Part shown: positions 24,561 to 33,582 of the stretch, in pieces
Position numbering within the stretch: position 1 is the first letter of the stretch
Layout of the letters: each line of letters opens with the position of its first letter
Notes under the pieces: generated by a model
Databases searched by the model: none
What the model saw: only the letters and a program-made list of their open reading frames with translations
What the model was told of the DNA's origin: nothing
DNA from: Chitinophagaceae bacterium
Lineage (GTDB): Bacteria; Bacteroidota; Bacteroidia; Chitinophagales; Chitinophagaceae
NCBI GenBank assembly: GCA_947447465.1
Contig: CANFKE010000015.1
Location: forward strand, 1 to 64,000
Length of the DNA stretch: 64,000 nt
Reading direction: 5' to 3'
Translations under genes and position numbers: made by a program

Positions 24561-25469
24561 CTAACTCGCCAGCTTATTCCTATACATACCCGGCGTTACT
24601 CCTTCCGATTTTTTGAATAGCTTGATAAAATTGTTGGTATCCTCAAAGCCTGTTTCCATGCATATCTGCTGTATGCTCATCTTAGTGCCGGCTATCAGCA
24701 TCTTCGCCATTTTCAGTCGCTCGCTGATGATGTACTGAGTAGGGGAGATGCCATATTCACGTTTGAAGTGGCGGAAGAAATTAGGACGGCTCATATATAC
24801 TTTGCGGCTGAGCGTATCTACATCTATCCTGTTGTGCAGGTTCTCCTTTATAAATTGCGATAGATATCCGAATGCGGTGTCGGTAGGTGGTATATGCTCA
24901 TGTATCTCATACAGATTCTGCAATTGCACAATACGCACCACCAGTTCCTTCATGGTCAGGTCGGCCAGTATATCTTTGGTCAGGTTTTGTTCGCTGCAGA
25001 TGTTGACCATCTTATTGATCACGTCTGCCAGCACACTACTGTTCTTCAGGTGGGTAAATCTGAAATTGATGTCCCAGGATGCGTTGGTACCTTCCCTAGG
25101 AAAGTTATGATTCAGGTAGTTCACCGTTTTGTTCACCGCCTCCTTATCTATGGTCAGCGCTATACACTGGGTAGGATTCTTTTCTTCGGCCTCTGGGAAA
25201 TCGATAGCCATTCGGGTACCTGCGGGGGCCAGTACCGTTTCGCCCGGCACATATTCAAACGACGGGTTAGTGGGCAGGTGCATTACTTTTTTACCACGCA
25301 CCATACTGGTGATCACCAGATCGTGAAAGGTAAGCTGCACCAATTCAGAAGTGCGATAGGTCTCAAAAACATTGAGTTCGCATTTGTCCAACGTGTAGAT
25401 CTTCCTGTTCTCCACATCGGTGAGCAGGTTTTTCTGAGGGGTAAGCTGAATTTGTTGGATAAAACTCAT
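24561..25469 (-). CDS. AraC-family regulator next to the aldehyde dehydrogenase
   Basis: A 302-aa regulator with an N-terminal AraC_N-type sensory domain (about 20-190; LTPQKNLLTDVENRKIYTLD..., FEYVPGETVLAPAG). It has a C-terminal double helix-turn-helix (about 205-300; IDVDTLSRKVYMSRPNFFRHFKREYGISPTQYI, then GFEDTNNFIKLFKKSEGVTPGMYR). It is divergent from the aldehyde dehydrogenase gene with 158 nt between starts, the usual arrangement for a dedicated activator. It probably senses an aldehyde or alcohol, and that is inference. Confidence 0.92.
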   Translation of the reverse strand: MSFIQQIQLTPQKNLLTDVENRKIYTLDKCELNVFETYRTSELVQLTFHDLVITSMVRGKKVMHLPTNPSFEYVPGETVLAPAGTRMAIDFPEAEEKNPTQCIALTIDKEAVNKTVNYLNHNFPREGTNASWDINFRFTHLKNSSVLADVINKMVNICSEQNLTKDILADLTMKELVVRIVQLQNLYEIHEHIPPTDTAFGYLSQFIKENLHNRIDVDTLSRKVYMSRPNFFRHFKREYGISPTQYIISERLKMAKMLIAGTKMSIQQICMETGFEDTNNFIKLFKKSEGVTPGMYRNKLAS

Positions 25470-25627
25470 ACAGTCGTTTTTCTACAGTACTAATTTAACT
25501 ATAATAGAGATAGCAGCAAGAAAAAACGAATAATTGATACAATTGTATGATTGGGCTGATACTTTTTACCCGTATTTCCGACCAATATAAAAATAGCTTT
25601 GATTCATACTAAATCAAACACTACTAT

Positions 25628-27175
25628 ATGTCAACGCAATCAGCACCCAAGAGTACTATCCTGAGCGATAGCTTATCAAAGAACAATTGGCCGGCATTAA
25701 AGAGCCGTTATGAGAATTACATTGGTGGCAAATGGACCGCACCAGTAGGTGGTGAGTATTTTGATAATATCTCTCCTGTTACCGGTGAAGTGTTCACACA
25801 GGCTGCACGATCGAAAAAAGAAGATATTGAGCTGGCTGTAGATGCTGCCCTTGAAGCATTCAAGACATGGAGCAAAACAGCGGCTACTTACAGAAGCAAT
25901 ATATTATTGAAGATAGCACAGGTGATCGAAGATAATCTGCCTTATCTGGCTACGGTAGAAACCATAGATAATGGTAAGCCTATCCGCGAGACAATGGCTG
26001 CAGATCTGCCATTGGTGGTAGATCACTTCCGTTATTTTGCAGGCGTAATCAGGGCAGAAGAAGGAACTATCTCCGAACATGATGAACATACAGTCAGCAT
26101 CAACCTGCATGAGCCTATCGGCGTAGTTGGTCAGATCATTCCATGGAACTTCCCGCTGCTGATGGCTACCTGGAAGATGGCGCCTGCATTGGCTGCAGGT
26201 TGCACTGTGGTATTGAAGCCGGCTGAGCAGACTCCTACCAGCATTATGGTGCTGATGGAACTTATAGGCGATCTGTTGCCTGCAGGTGTGCTGAACATAG
26301 TTACAGGTTTTGGGCCTGAAGCCGGTAAGCCATTGGCTACTTCACCGAGAATATCTAAGGTGTCATTTACAGGGGAGACCACTACCGGCCGACTAATAAT
26401 GCAGTATGCATCTGAAAATCTGGTGCCTGTTACTATGGAGTTGGGTGGCAAGTCGCCAAACATCTTCTTCCCTTCAGTTGCTGAAGCTGATGATGATTTC
26501 TTCGATAAGGCTATTGAAGGTGCGGTAATGTTTGCCCTCAATCAGGGTGAGATATGCACCTGCCCATCTCGTATCCTTGTTCATGAAAGCATCTACGATA
26601 AGTTCATGGATCGCGTAATAGCTCGTGTTAAAGCCATCAAGACCGGCAACCCGCTCGACGCAGCTACCATGATCGGTGCTCAGGCATCTAATGATCAGTA
26701 CGAAAAGATACTTTCTTACATCAATATTGGTTTGCAGGAAGGTGCTGAACTGTTGGTAGGCGGTGCACCGGTAAAGCAGGACAGCGATATAGAAGGCGGT
26801 TACTATATACAACCAACAATTTTCAAGGGCAACAATAAAATGCGCATCTTCCAGGAAGAGATATTCGGACCGGTAGTATGTGTAACTACCTTCAAGACCA
26901 CAGAGGAAGCAATAGAGATTGCTAATGATTCCTTCTATGGTTTGGGTTCAGGTGTTTGGACCCGCGATGCACATGAACTCTATCAGGTGCCGCGCGCTAT
27001 ACAGGCCGGTCGTGTTTGGGTGAACTGTTATCATGCATACCCTGCACATGCACCATTTGGAGGTTATAAGAAGTCAGGCTTTGGTCGTGAGACACATAAG
27101 ATGATGTTGGGCCACTACAGGCAGACAAAGAATATGCTGATCTCTTACAGCAAACAAAAACTAGGATTCTTTTAA
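25628..27175 (+). CDS. NAD-dependent aldehyde dehydrogenase (ExaC/AldB type)
   Basis: A 515-aa aldehyde dehydrogenase. It has the cofactor region [22 protein letters not shown], the glutamate motif [10 protein letters not shown] and the nucleophile in [11 protein letters not shown], whose first Cys is C310. The second Cys of CTC is typical of the ExaC/AldB acetaldehyde dehydrogenases. The ending [31 protein letters not shown] is also typical of that group. It likely oxidises acetaldehyde or related short aldehydes to acids. Its divergent AraC regulator and the DUF779 gene at 27405 form a recurring module. Confidence 0.95.
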   Translation: MSTQSAPKSTILSDSLSKNNWPALKSRYENYIGGKWTAPVGGEYFDNISPVTGEVFTQAARSKKEDIELAVDAALEAFKTWSKTAATYRSNILLKIAQVIEDNLPYLATVETIDNGKPIRETMAADLPLVVDHFRYFAGVIRAEEGTISEHDEHTVSINLHEPIGVVGQIIPWNFPLLMATWKMAPALAAGCTVVLKPAEQTPTSIMVLMELIGDLLPAGVLNIVTGFGPEAGKPLATSPRISKVSFTGETTTGRLIMQYASENLVPVTMELGGKSPNIFFPSVAEADDDFFDKAIEGAVMFALNQGEICTCPSRILVHESIYDKFMDRVIARVKAIKTGNPLDAATMIGAQASNDQYEKILSYINIGLQEGAELLVGGAPVKQDSDIEGGYYIQPTIFKGNNKMRIFQEEIFGPVVCVTTFKTTEEAIEIANDSFYGLGSGVWTRDAHELYQVPRAIQAGRVWVNCYHAYPAHAPFGGYKKSGFGRETHKMMLGHYRQTKNMLISYSKQKLGFF

Positions 27176-27204
27176 TTGATAGGTTAACGATAGTGTCGCT
27201 TATC

Positions 27205-27235
27205 GGGAGCCATTGTAACAATGGCTCCCTTTTTT
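27205..27235 (+). terminator. Intrinsic terminator after the aldehyde dehydrogenase
   Basis: A perfect stem GGGAGCCATTG / CAATGGCTCCC with loop TAA is followed by TTTTTT, 29 nt after the stop. It suggests the downstream DUF779 gene has its own promoter or depends on readthrough. Confidence 0.92.
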
Positions 27236-27245
27236 GATTTCACTC

Positions 27246-27372
27246 TGGTAGAGACGCATAATTGCGTCTCCACCCAAACCGAGCCACAGAAATCCGTTTG
27301 CGATGAGCGCAATCAGTCGCTTGGAAGACGCACCCTTCTATAAAAACTCATGATGACAATGCGTCTCTACCA
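27246..27372. repeat. 127-bp element with 13-bp terminal inverted repeats (GAGACGCA family)
   Basis: TGGTAGAGACGCA (27246-27258) and TGCGTCTCTACCA (27360-27372) are perfect inverted repeats. The left arm also forms its own hairpin, GAGACGCA-TAAT-TGCGTCTC (27251-27270), the same stem as the one at 268-287 with another loop. It lies between the aldehyde dehydrogenase terminator and the DUF779 gene and looks like a non-coding miniature element. Confidence 0.75.
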
Positions 27373-27404
27373 CATTTGCCATTTTAAAACAACAAAATGA
27401 AATT

Positions 27405-27782
27405 ATGGAAACCATACACCGTGTTATAGCCACAGACAAAGCAAAAGAACTGATAGCACAGCTAAAAGTAGGTCATGGGGAACTAATGTTCCATCAGAGC
27501 GGCGGGTGCTGCGATGGGTCGCAACCCATGTGCTACGAAAAGGGCGACTTTCGTATTGGTAGCAGTGATGTGCGTCTGGACGTAGTAGAAGGTTGCGAAT
27601 TCTGGATGGCCAGAGATCAGTTTGAATACTGGCAATACAGCGAACTGACCCTTGATGTCATCCCCGGCCGTGGTTCCAGTTTTTCTATAGAGATCCCCCT
27701 AGGTTTTCGCTTTCTTACTCGCTCACGCATTTTTACAGATGATGAGGTAGGGGAGTTAGTAGAGGTGGTTAGTGGAGAATGA
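27405..27782 (+). CDS. DUF779 protein of the aldehyde dehydrogenase module
   Basis: A 125-aa protein matching DUF779: residues about 20-55 read LKVGHGELMFHQSGGCCDGSQPMCYEKGDF, the Cys-Cys core of the family, followed by VEGCEFWMARDQFEYW and DVIPGRGSSFSIEIPLGFRFLTRS. Proteins of this family recur next to ExaC/AldB-type aldehyde dehydrogenases, but their function is not established. Here the pair is separated by a terminator and a repeat element. The ATG start at 27405 fits the family. Confidence 0.9.
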   Translation: METIHRVIATDKAKELIAQLKVGHGELMFHQSGGCCDGSQPMCYEKGDFRIGSSDVRLDVVEGCEFWMARDQFEYWQYSELTLDVIPGRGSSFSIEIPLGFRFLTRSRIFTDDEVGELVEVVSGE

Positions 27783-27794
27783 TCAACTATTTGC

Positions 27795-27802
27795 TAATTT
27801 TG
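27795..27802 (+). promoter_or_regulatory. -7 element TAATTTTG
   Basis: An exact match to the Bacteroidota TAnnTTTG -7 consensus, 11 nt upstream of the ATG at 27813. No convincing -33 TTG at the standard spacing. Confidence 0.5.
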
Positions 27803-27812
27803 CCCGATCATT

Positions 27813-28118
27813 ATGAGCCAATCGTTAAGCATACTGCGTAAACACATTAAAACGACCATTTTCTTTAGCCTGTACATTTTAATCTGGCTGCTGCCGGTGT
27901 TTTCTTCAATTAATAGGTCAAACAATCCTACATCATGCGGAGCGGGAACTGGTGGCCTATACGCGCTGTTAATGCTGGTTACTTTTGTTTACACTGTTAT
28001 TTTAATTGTAAAAATGGCTACCAGTCCAAATAAAGAGTTCTTTGGGGTTGTATTGTTGTTATCGTGGGTATTGCCTGTTTTGTGCCTTTTAGCGTCAGGT
28101 GCGTTTTCTCGAATATAG
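27813..28118 (+). CDS. Small membrane protein, unrecognised
   Basis: A 101-aa protein with three hydrophobic segments (about residues 14-32, 48-68 and 76-97), separated by short loops (SSINRSNNPTSCGAGTGG; MATSPNKEFFG). No family recognised. It has a TAnnTTTG-type promoter 11 nt upstream. Its stop overlaps the start of the next frame by 20 nt, consistent with a two-gene operon. Confidence 0.6.
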   Translation: MSQSLSILRKHIKTTIFFSLYILIWLLPVFSSINRSNNPTSCGAGTGGLYALLMLVTFVYTVILIVKMATSPNKEFFGVVLLLSWVLPVLCLLASGAFSRI

Positions 28119-28470
28119 GATTTTTTTCGTTGTTGAGAATAACGAAACAACTGTAAATGAATATTATATCATAAAGGGAGTATTCAAAGTAAGTAGTGAG
28201 ACTTATCTGGTCATTGCTGATACATTGACAGACCAAACACCTCCTAGTGGTAGATTGGAACGTGGCCGATATTATGTAAAGGATGCCAATGCTTTGTTTA
28301 CCAGTCATATCTGTATAACTCGATTAGAGTCATCCATATCTTGTTTTTCAATAAAGCCAACAAGCAAATTACACAAGTCACATAACGAAGATCTGGGTAG
28401 GTATTTATTAGCACTGATATATAATGATGAATATCAATTCGCCTTTCAGTCTGATAGAGGTATGTATTAG
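28099..28470 (+). CDS. Hypothetical protein, possible overlap partner
   Basis: A 123-aa frame starting with GTG and overlapping the upstream small membrane protein by 20 nt. It is soluble and mixed alpha/beta (VNEYYIIKGVFKVSSETYLVIADTLTDQ). No motif recognised. Frame length and overlap support coding, while the weak GTG start and lack of homology argue caution. The end runs close to a repeat element at 28482. Confidence 0.45.
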   Translation: MRFLEYRIFFVVENNETTVNEYYIIKGVFKVSSETYLVIADTLTDQTPPSGRLERGRYYVKDANALFTSHICITRLESSISCFSIKPTSKLHKSHNEDLGRYLLALIYNDEYQFAFQSDRGMY

Positions 28471-28481
28471 GTTTTTCCTTT

Positions 28482-28522
28482 GTTGGTGTTATCGCCAACA
28501 ACCACGGGACGTATTCGTTTTC
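28482..28522. repeat. GTTGG...CCAACAAC repeat, copy A
   Basis: A short stem GTTGG...CCAAC with a TTAT-type loop is followed by AACCACGGGACGTATTCG. The same layout recurs at 61435-61476, and the core alone at 57086-57105. It is a recurring intergenic palindrome. Confidence 0.65.
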
Positions 28523-28634
28523 GGAAAATGAATGAAATGATTTGACACAAGCCAAATGTGTAACTGACTAACATGCATCAAAATTCAGTCAATTGCATAG
28601 CCGGAAAACTGTATCATGGTCAGGGATATTTCGT

Positions 28635-28642
28635 TAATTTTG
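28635..28642 (+). promoter_or_regulatory. -7 element TAATTTTG of mtaB
   Basis: Matches TAnnTTTG and lies 20 nt before the mtaB ATG. Confidence 0.5.
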
Positions 28643-28661
28643 CCATCTTTTAAATATTTAC

Positions 28662-29942
28662 ATGAGCAGATCGGTAGCATTTCATACACTGGGTTGTAAA
28701 CTCAACTATTCAGAGACCTCTACATTGAGCAGGTCTTTGGAGGCAGATGGGTTTGTGAAGAAAGATTTTAATGAGCAGGCTGATGTGTATGTGATCAATA
28801 CTTGCTCGGTTACTGACAATGCCGATAAAGAGTGTCGCTACATTGTACGTGGCATTCAGCGTCGTGCACCGGAGGCTTTTGTGGTCATAACGGGTTGTTA
28901 TGCGCAATTGAAGCCTAAAGAGATAGCACAGATAGAAGGTGTGGATCTGGTATTGGGCGCAGCCGAAAAATTCAATCTGGTGCATCATCTCAGTGAACTG
29001 ACCAAGGGTGCTGCCGACAATGGCGGTGCCAAAATATGTAGTTGCGATATAGAGGAAGTAGAAGGTTTCAATAGTTCTTATTCACAAAGCGACCGTACCC
29101 GTGCCTTCCTGAAGGTGCAGGACGGTTGCGATTATAACTGCAGTTTCTGCACCATACCACTGGCACGCGGACATAGCCGCAGCGATAGTATTGAGGGGGT
29201 TTTGGCCAACATGACCGAACTGGCGGCAGGTGGCACTAAAGAGATAGTATTGACCGGTATTAACCTGGGCGACTTTGGTAAAGGTTATGATGGCGGCAAG
29301 AAACGCGACACCTCTTTCTACGAGCTGATACAGGCAATGGATGCGCATGAAGGTATAGACAGGATCCGTATTTCCAGCATAGAACCCAATCTGCTGACCA
29401 ATGAGGTCATCGCATTTGTGGCGCAGTCTAAGAAGTTCATGCCGCATTTTCATGTGCCGTTGCAGAGTGGTAGTGATACGATATTGGCAGCTATGCGCAG
29501 GCGTTATCGTCGCGAATTGTATGCCGACAGGGTAGCCACCATCAAGAAGTATATGCCGCACTGCTGTATTGGTGCCGATGTGATAGTTGGCTTCCCCGGC
29601 GAAACAGAGGAGCATTTTAAAGAGACCTTCGATTTTCTGCATGATATAGATGTGTCTTATCTGCACGTATTCACCTACTCCGAAAGAGATAATACATTGG
29701 CCGCAGAGATGAAGCCTGTGGTACCTGTGCATGTGCGCAATGAGCGTAATAAAGCGCTGAGAAATCTGTCTTATCAGAAGATGAGTTATTTTACTGAGCA
29801 GCAGAGGGGGGCAAAGCGTAATGTACTATTCGAGATAGCGCCTAAAAATGGTATCATGGAAGGCTATACCGATAACTATGTAAAGGTGCAGACACCTTAC
29901 CGTCCTGAGTGGGTAAACAGTATTGTAGAGTGGGAGCTATAG
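28662..29942 (+). CDS. mtaB: tRNA t6A37 methylthiotransferase MtaB
   Basis: A 426-aa radical SAM methylthiotransferase. It converts t6A at position 37 to ms2t6A in tRNA. It has N-terminal UPF0004 cysteines C12 (TLGCKLNY), C48 (NTCSVT) and C79 (GCYAQ) and the radical SAM cluster C156-x3-C160-x2-C163 (CDYNCSFC). The TRAM-like C-terminal region ends TDNYVKVQTPYRPEW. The GCKLN-type N-terminus distinguishes MtaB from MiaB and RimO. It is a single gene. Confidence 0.95.
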   Translation: MSRSVAFHTLGCKLNYSETSTLSRSLEADGFVKKDFNEQADVYVINTCSVTDNADKECRYIVRGIQRRAPEAFVVITGCYAQLKPKEIAQIEGVDLVLGAAEKFNLVHHLSELTKGAADNGGAKICSCDIEEVEGFNSSYSQSDRTRAFLKVQDGCDYNCSFCTIPLARGHSRSDSIEGVLANMTELAAGGTKEIVLTGINLGDFGKGYDGGKKRDTSFYELIQAMDAHEGIDRIRISSIEPNLLTNEVIAFVAQSKKFMPHFHVPLQSGSDTILAAMRRRYRRELYADRVATIKKYMPHCCIGADVIVGFPGETEEHFKETFDFLHDIDVSYLHVFTYSERDNTLAAEMKPVVPVHVRNERNKALRNLSYQKMSYFTEQQRGAKRNVLFEIAPKNGIMEGYTDNYVKVQTPYRPEWVNSIVEWEL

Positions 29943-30161
29943 TTGTACCAGTTATCTTGGTTGAATGACTTTGTCTGAAAGGGTGACATAACTTTATGAG
30001 TAAAAGGAAATCTTAAAGATCCCTATATACTGATCACAAATTTTACAAAACTATTATTCAACCCACATCGTACCTGATTTGAAAAAATCTTTATCTTGCC
30101 GCACCTTTTGATGGCATGGTTTTCCCCGACCATCAAACGATCATTAACCCATTTATACTTT

Positions 30162-30614
30162 ATGAGTGCAATAAAAGAAAAACTATACCTCCTCTGTCAC
30201 GACTACATTGCCAGCAGAGTAGCCATAATAAAACAAAATGCCGCCGAAGCTCAGGAAGCCGCTAATGATGATACCAAGAGCAGTGCAGGAGATAAATTTG
30301 AGGTGGGCCGTGAGATGATGCAACAGGAAGTAGAGTTGAATCTGGCTCGTTTAGGTGATATGTATAAGCTTAAGATAGCACTGGAAAACGTAAGTCCTTC
30401 CGTAAAGAGCGATACAGTAGCACCGGGTTCGCTTGTGCTCACTAATGGCGGTAGTTATTACATTGCTATAGGTGCTGGAAAACTGCAACTGGACGGAACT
30501 ACTTACTATGCCATTTCTCCCGAGGCGCCGATAGCCATACAAATGATGGGTAAGGTTGCCGGAGATGAGTTTACACTGAATGGTAAAAATCTCAAAATAG
30601 AAAAGGTACTCTAA
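30162..30614 (+). CDS. GreA/GreB C-terminal-domain-like protein
   Basis: A 150-aa protein. The N-terminal half is a helical hairpin, with IASRVAIIKQNAAEAQEAANDDTKSSAGDKFEVGREMMQQE at residues about 17-57. The C-terminal half (about 85-150) is a small beta-domain resembling the GreA/B C-terminal FKBP-like fold (GSLVLTNGGSYYIAIGAGKL, AISPEAPIAIQMMGKVAGDEF). Bacteroidota homologues are often loosely named '3-oxoacyl-ACP synthase', for which the sequence gives no support. It likely binds RNA polymerase, by analogy. The ATG at 30162 is chosen because upstream sequence reads as leader. Confidence 0.75.
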   Translation: MSAIKEKLYLLCHDYIASRVAIIKQNAAEAQEAANDDTKSSAGDKFEVGREMMQQEVELNLARLGDMYKLKIALENVSPSVKSDTVAPGSLVLTNGGSYYIAIGAGKLQLDGTTYYAISPEAPIAIQMMGKVAGDEFTLNGKNLKIEKVL

Positions 30615-30634
30615 CAGTGCCTGTTAATATGTTG

Positions 30635-30672
30635 TATATCCTGCAGGTACTCACCTGCAGGATATATTTATT
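30635..30672 (+). terminator. Intrinsic terminator after the GreA-C-like gene
   Basis: A 14-bp perfect stem (TATATCCTGCAGGT at 30635-30648; complement at 30653-30666) has a 4-nt ACTC loop and is followed by TTTATT. Confidence 0.85.
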
Positions 30673-30746
30673 TGTAGCTATACCCTGAGCATGTATTATT
30701 ACCACCCGTAAACTTTCACTAATTTCACTTTCAAACATCCGTTATT

Positions 30747-31898
30747 ATGAAAAAAATATGGCTTCTGTTGTGTCTGTGTACCCTTGCATTCATCAAGGTC
30801 AATGCCTTTGATGGTAACAGGGCATTCATATTTGTATATGGTGAGGGTAACGACCATTATGGCTATTTTATTCAGATGCAAGGCAAGGAGTGGGGGGAGT
30901 TTGATTGGAAGAATAACCGCAAAAAACAGACCTACACCTGTATATCAGAGCATGGCGACGATGTTTTACTGAAAGACAACGTCCGCAAGTTGTTCATTCG
31001 TTTGTCCAGAAATCAATGTTATATGGGTAAGACACAGGATGATGTTCATGATAAAGTGTATGATGGCGAATGGCGTACTCATATGGTCACAATGAATCTT
31101 TCGGAATTCAGGAAAAAGGCGGGCACCTATTTTGTGTATGAGAAATATGGTATACAGTTCCTTATTGCCCGCCCCAAACCGGCACAGCCTAACGATATCT
31201 GGTATGCATTCGACTATAGTAACTGGATAGATCTGAAACACCTTATCGTTCAATATGAGTGTCGAGATTATATCATCTTGTCCACCTTGCGCACTAATGA
31301 GGCGTACAAGATCACCAAAGACAAAATATACAAAGCTTCGAGTGCGTTCGGCTCAGACTTCAAAGAGTGGGCAACCGGTGCATGGTGCAACGGACAGGAT
31401 TATGATGTTTCTGTAGCTCTGAAGAACGATGTACGCGATAGCTTGTATCGTATCCTCACCATTCGTAGTCTGGGTTATCAGCAACTCAAAGAAAAAGGAT
31501 TGGATACTGTAAAGCTAAAGTTGATGGCCGATGATATTGCTAAATTCTATTTACATGAAATGAAAACCGATCAGTTAAAATTTCTCGACTCCACAGTCAT
31601 GAGCTTATCGGTATATGATAAAAAGAAGCACGAAGTATCGATAGTCTATCAGGGTGATCTGTATAATGTACCTATGACAGCTGCCGAATACGAAAGCTTA
31701 CAAAAGAACAACACCGATGGCCTATTCAGTAATAAAGATTATTACTTCAACGGACATAAGTTCAAGCTATGCTCATTCACTATCACCGATCCTGTTACCA
31801 AAAAGACATTCAGATACAATGCAAAGACCCGGGTCATGGAGCGCAAAACAATGCTGATAGAAACAGGAAGTGTCTCTATTAAGATGCCATCAGAATAA
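30747..31898 (+). CDS. Exported protein, unrecognised
   Basis: A 383-aa protein with a signal peptide (MKKIWLLLCLCTLAFIKVNA). The mature part is rich in aromatic and charged residues (FIFVYGEGNDHYGYFIQMQGKEWGEFDW) with no recognised domain. Near the C-terminus it has paired Y-x-P-M-T-A-A-E-Y-E segments. It is probably periplasmic or cell-surface. It lies between two terminators, so is likely monocistronic. Confidence 0.7.
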   Translation: MKKIWLLLCLCTLAFIKVNAFDGNRAFIFVYGEGNDHYGYFIQMQGKEWGEFDWKNNRKKQTYTCISEHGDDVLLKDNVRKLFIRLSRNQCYMGKTQDDVHDKVYDGEWRTHMVTMNLSEFRKKAGTYFVYEKYGIQFLIARPKPAQPNDIWYAFDYSNWIDLKHLIVQYECRDYIILSTLRTNEAYKITKDKIYKASSAFGSDFKEWATGAWCNGQDYDVSVALKNDVRDSLYRILTIRSLGYQQLKEKGLDTVKLKLMADDIAKFYLHEMKTDQLKFLDSTVMSLSVYDKKKHEVSIVYQGDLYNVPMTAAEYESLQKNNTDGLFSNKDYYFNGHKFKLCSFTITDPVTKKTFRYNAKTRVMERKTMLIETGSVSIKMPSE

Positions 31899-31922
31899 CT
31901 GTTCTTAGCGAATTAGCTGATA

Positions 31923-32792
31923 TTAGAATCTAGGCTTATTGTAAGGGCTGTAGTTGTCTCCGCGGCCTCTCCAGTCCCATGAGAAAGGATTGATGAGCAG
32001 GGACACAGTAGCAGTGGTGCCGCCGGTCACCTTTATATCCAGATTGCCATAGCCATCGCTGTAGCCACTGGTCGCATCAAATATATCAGCATATTTATTC
32101 TCAACCAGTATCATATTGCCCATATATACAGTAGCGCGCAGTTTCCAGGCAATACCTGCAAACACACCAAACTCGGCCATCACATATTTACGAGATCCCA
32201 TCATCAGGTTACTGAAGGCAATGATCTTGGAGCCTGATATATAAGGGGCTACACCGCAACCCATTGTGAACATGAACTTGCTCTTTTTATTGAGGTTTAC
32301 CTCGCCACCATATTTATAGACCAGTCCTATAGGAAAGTAGAATTGTTCAGAGATACCTTCTTCCACTATACCCGTAGTAGCAGAATAATCTATCGGGCCT
32401 ATGCTATACTGAATCAGGTTCACACTTGCAGATACGTCCAATGCGATAAGGCCTTCTCTGCCTACCTTCTGTAGTGGGAAAAATGTTCCTTCGGTATAGT
32501 TTATGGCAGATGCCGCGCTGTATTTGGTATGGATAAAGGTATCTGCAGTTTTGCCGCCGGTATTGTAGTTGGTATTTGGGTCCGGGTCAACGTAGCGGAT
32601 ATCGGTATAGTGCTGTTTTACGTCAATGGCCATGAATGCCTTGCCATAACCCATATAGTCGCGCTGGTACATTTTTTTTGCCTTCGAGCTCGACCGCATG
32701 TATCTGTTGTAGTAGCTGAAAACAGATTGTGCCTGAGTAGTAGTGCAACATAATGAGACTACTACACAGAGTAATAAGATCTTTTTATACAT
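31923..32792 (-). CDS. Exported outer-membrane-type protein, unrecognised
   Basis: A 289-aa protein with a signal peptide (MYKKILLLCVVVSLCCTTTQA). The mature region alternates aromatic/polar strands (GKAFMAIDVKQHYTDIRYVD, KYGGEVNLNKKSKFMFTMGCGVAPYI, YVMAEFGVFAGIAWKLRATVYMGNM) and suggests an outer-membrane beta-barrel. The start at 32792 is preferred because the signal peptide begins there; a Met 7 residues upstream exists. It is followed by nothing on its strand and is convergent with the gene ending at 31898. Confidence 0.65.
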   Translation of the reverse strand: MYKKILLLCVVVSLCCTTTQAQSVFSYYNRYMRSSSKAKKMYQRDYMGYGKAFMAIDVKQHYTDIRYVDPDPNTNYNTGGKTADTFIHTKYSAASAINYTEGTFFPLQKVGREGLIALDVSASVNLIQYSIGPIDYSATTGIVEEGISEQFYFPIGLVYKYGGEVNLNKKSKFMFTMGCGVAPYISGSKIIAFSNLMMGSRKYVMAEFGVFAGIAWKLRATVYMGNMILVENKYADIFDATSGYSDGYGNLDIKVTGGTTATVSLLINPFSWDWRGRGDNYSPYNKPRF

Positions 32793-32889
32793 AGTTTTCG
32801 GTTTTAGAAGCACGAAAATAGTAAAAAGATCAGCAAACAGAAATGTATGGAGTAATAGGTATTGAAATCACCACCAATTTAAAAGAGCA

Positions 32890-33582
32890 CTACTGCAAGT
32901 TAAACAGCGGCATTACCTTATCCGCATAGTTGATGCCGATAGGTATTTCGGTCGGGCCTATGAATATTGCTTTGTTCTTGGCAGCGGTTATTCTCTTCAT
33001 AGAAACGATGTAAGACCTGTGAACTCTTACAAAATCATTAGCGGGCAATTTTTCCACTATGCCTTTCATACTCATTCTGGCCAGTATTGGTTTCTTGCCA
33101 TCCAAATGAAGTTTGATATAGTTGTCCATACCTTCAATATAGATGATGTCATCTATAAGTATTTTCTGTGTACTGTAATCTGCTCTGATGTATAGATACT
33201 GAGCAGCGGGATCGATAGTGTTCAGATAGTTGATCTGTTCGCGAGCTTTGTCAACTGCTTGCATAAATCTTGTGAATTTGAACGGCTTTAAAAGATAATC
33301 TGTAGCGCTGATATTGAAACCTTCCACTGCATATTCGCTGTGGGCGGTAGTGAAAATGACCAGAGCATTACCTCCGGCGGTCTTAAAAAAATCTATACCG
33401 CTGATACCCGGCATATTGATATCCAGAAAAAGAAGGTCTATCTGATTGTCTTTAAGATAGGCCATAGCTTCAGTAGGAGAGGTAGTAGCATATTTCAGGT
33501 CAAGAAAATCAACTCGTCCGCAATATGCTTTTATTATTTCAAGTGCCAGTGGTTCGTCATCCAGTGCCAGTGCATTGATCAT
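32890..33582 (-). CDS. LytTR-family response regulator
   Basis: A 230-aa protein. The receiver domain (about 1-115) has the phosphoacceptor Asp in LLFLDINMPGISG, the acidic pocket NALALDDEPLALEII and Lys in YLLKPFKF. The LytTR DNA-binding domain (about 130-230) reads YLYIRADYSTQKILIDDIIYIEG...VRVHRSYIVSMKRI. The start overlaps the kinase stop by 4 nt (ATGA), so the two are translationally coupled. LytTR regulators bind imperfect direct repeats at promoters. The divergent TonB receptor at 34767 is a candidate target; this is inference. Confidence 0.95.
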   Translation of the reverse strand: MINALALDDEPLALEIIKAYCGRVDFLDLKYATTSPTEAMAYLKDNQIDLLFLDINMPGISGIDFFKTAGGNALVIFTTAHSEYAVEGFNISATDYLLKPFKFTRFMQAVDKAREQINYLNTIDPAAQYLYIRADYSTQKILIDDIIYIEGMDNYIKLHLDGKKPILARMSMKGIVEKLPANDFVRVHRSYIVSMKRITAAKNKAIFIGPTEIPIGINYADKVMPLFNLQ

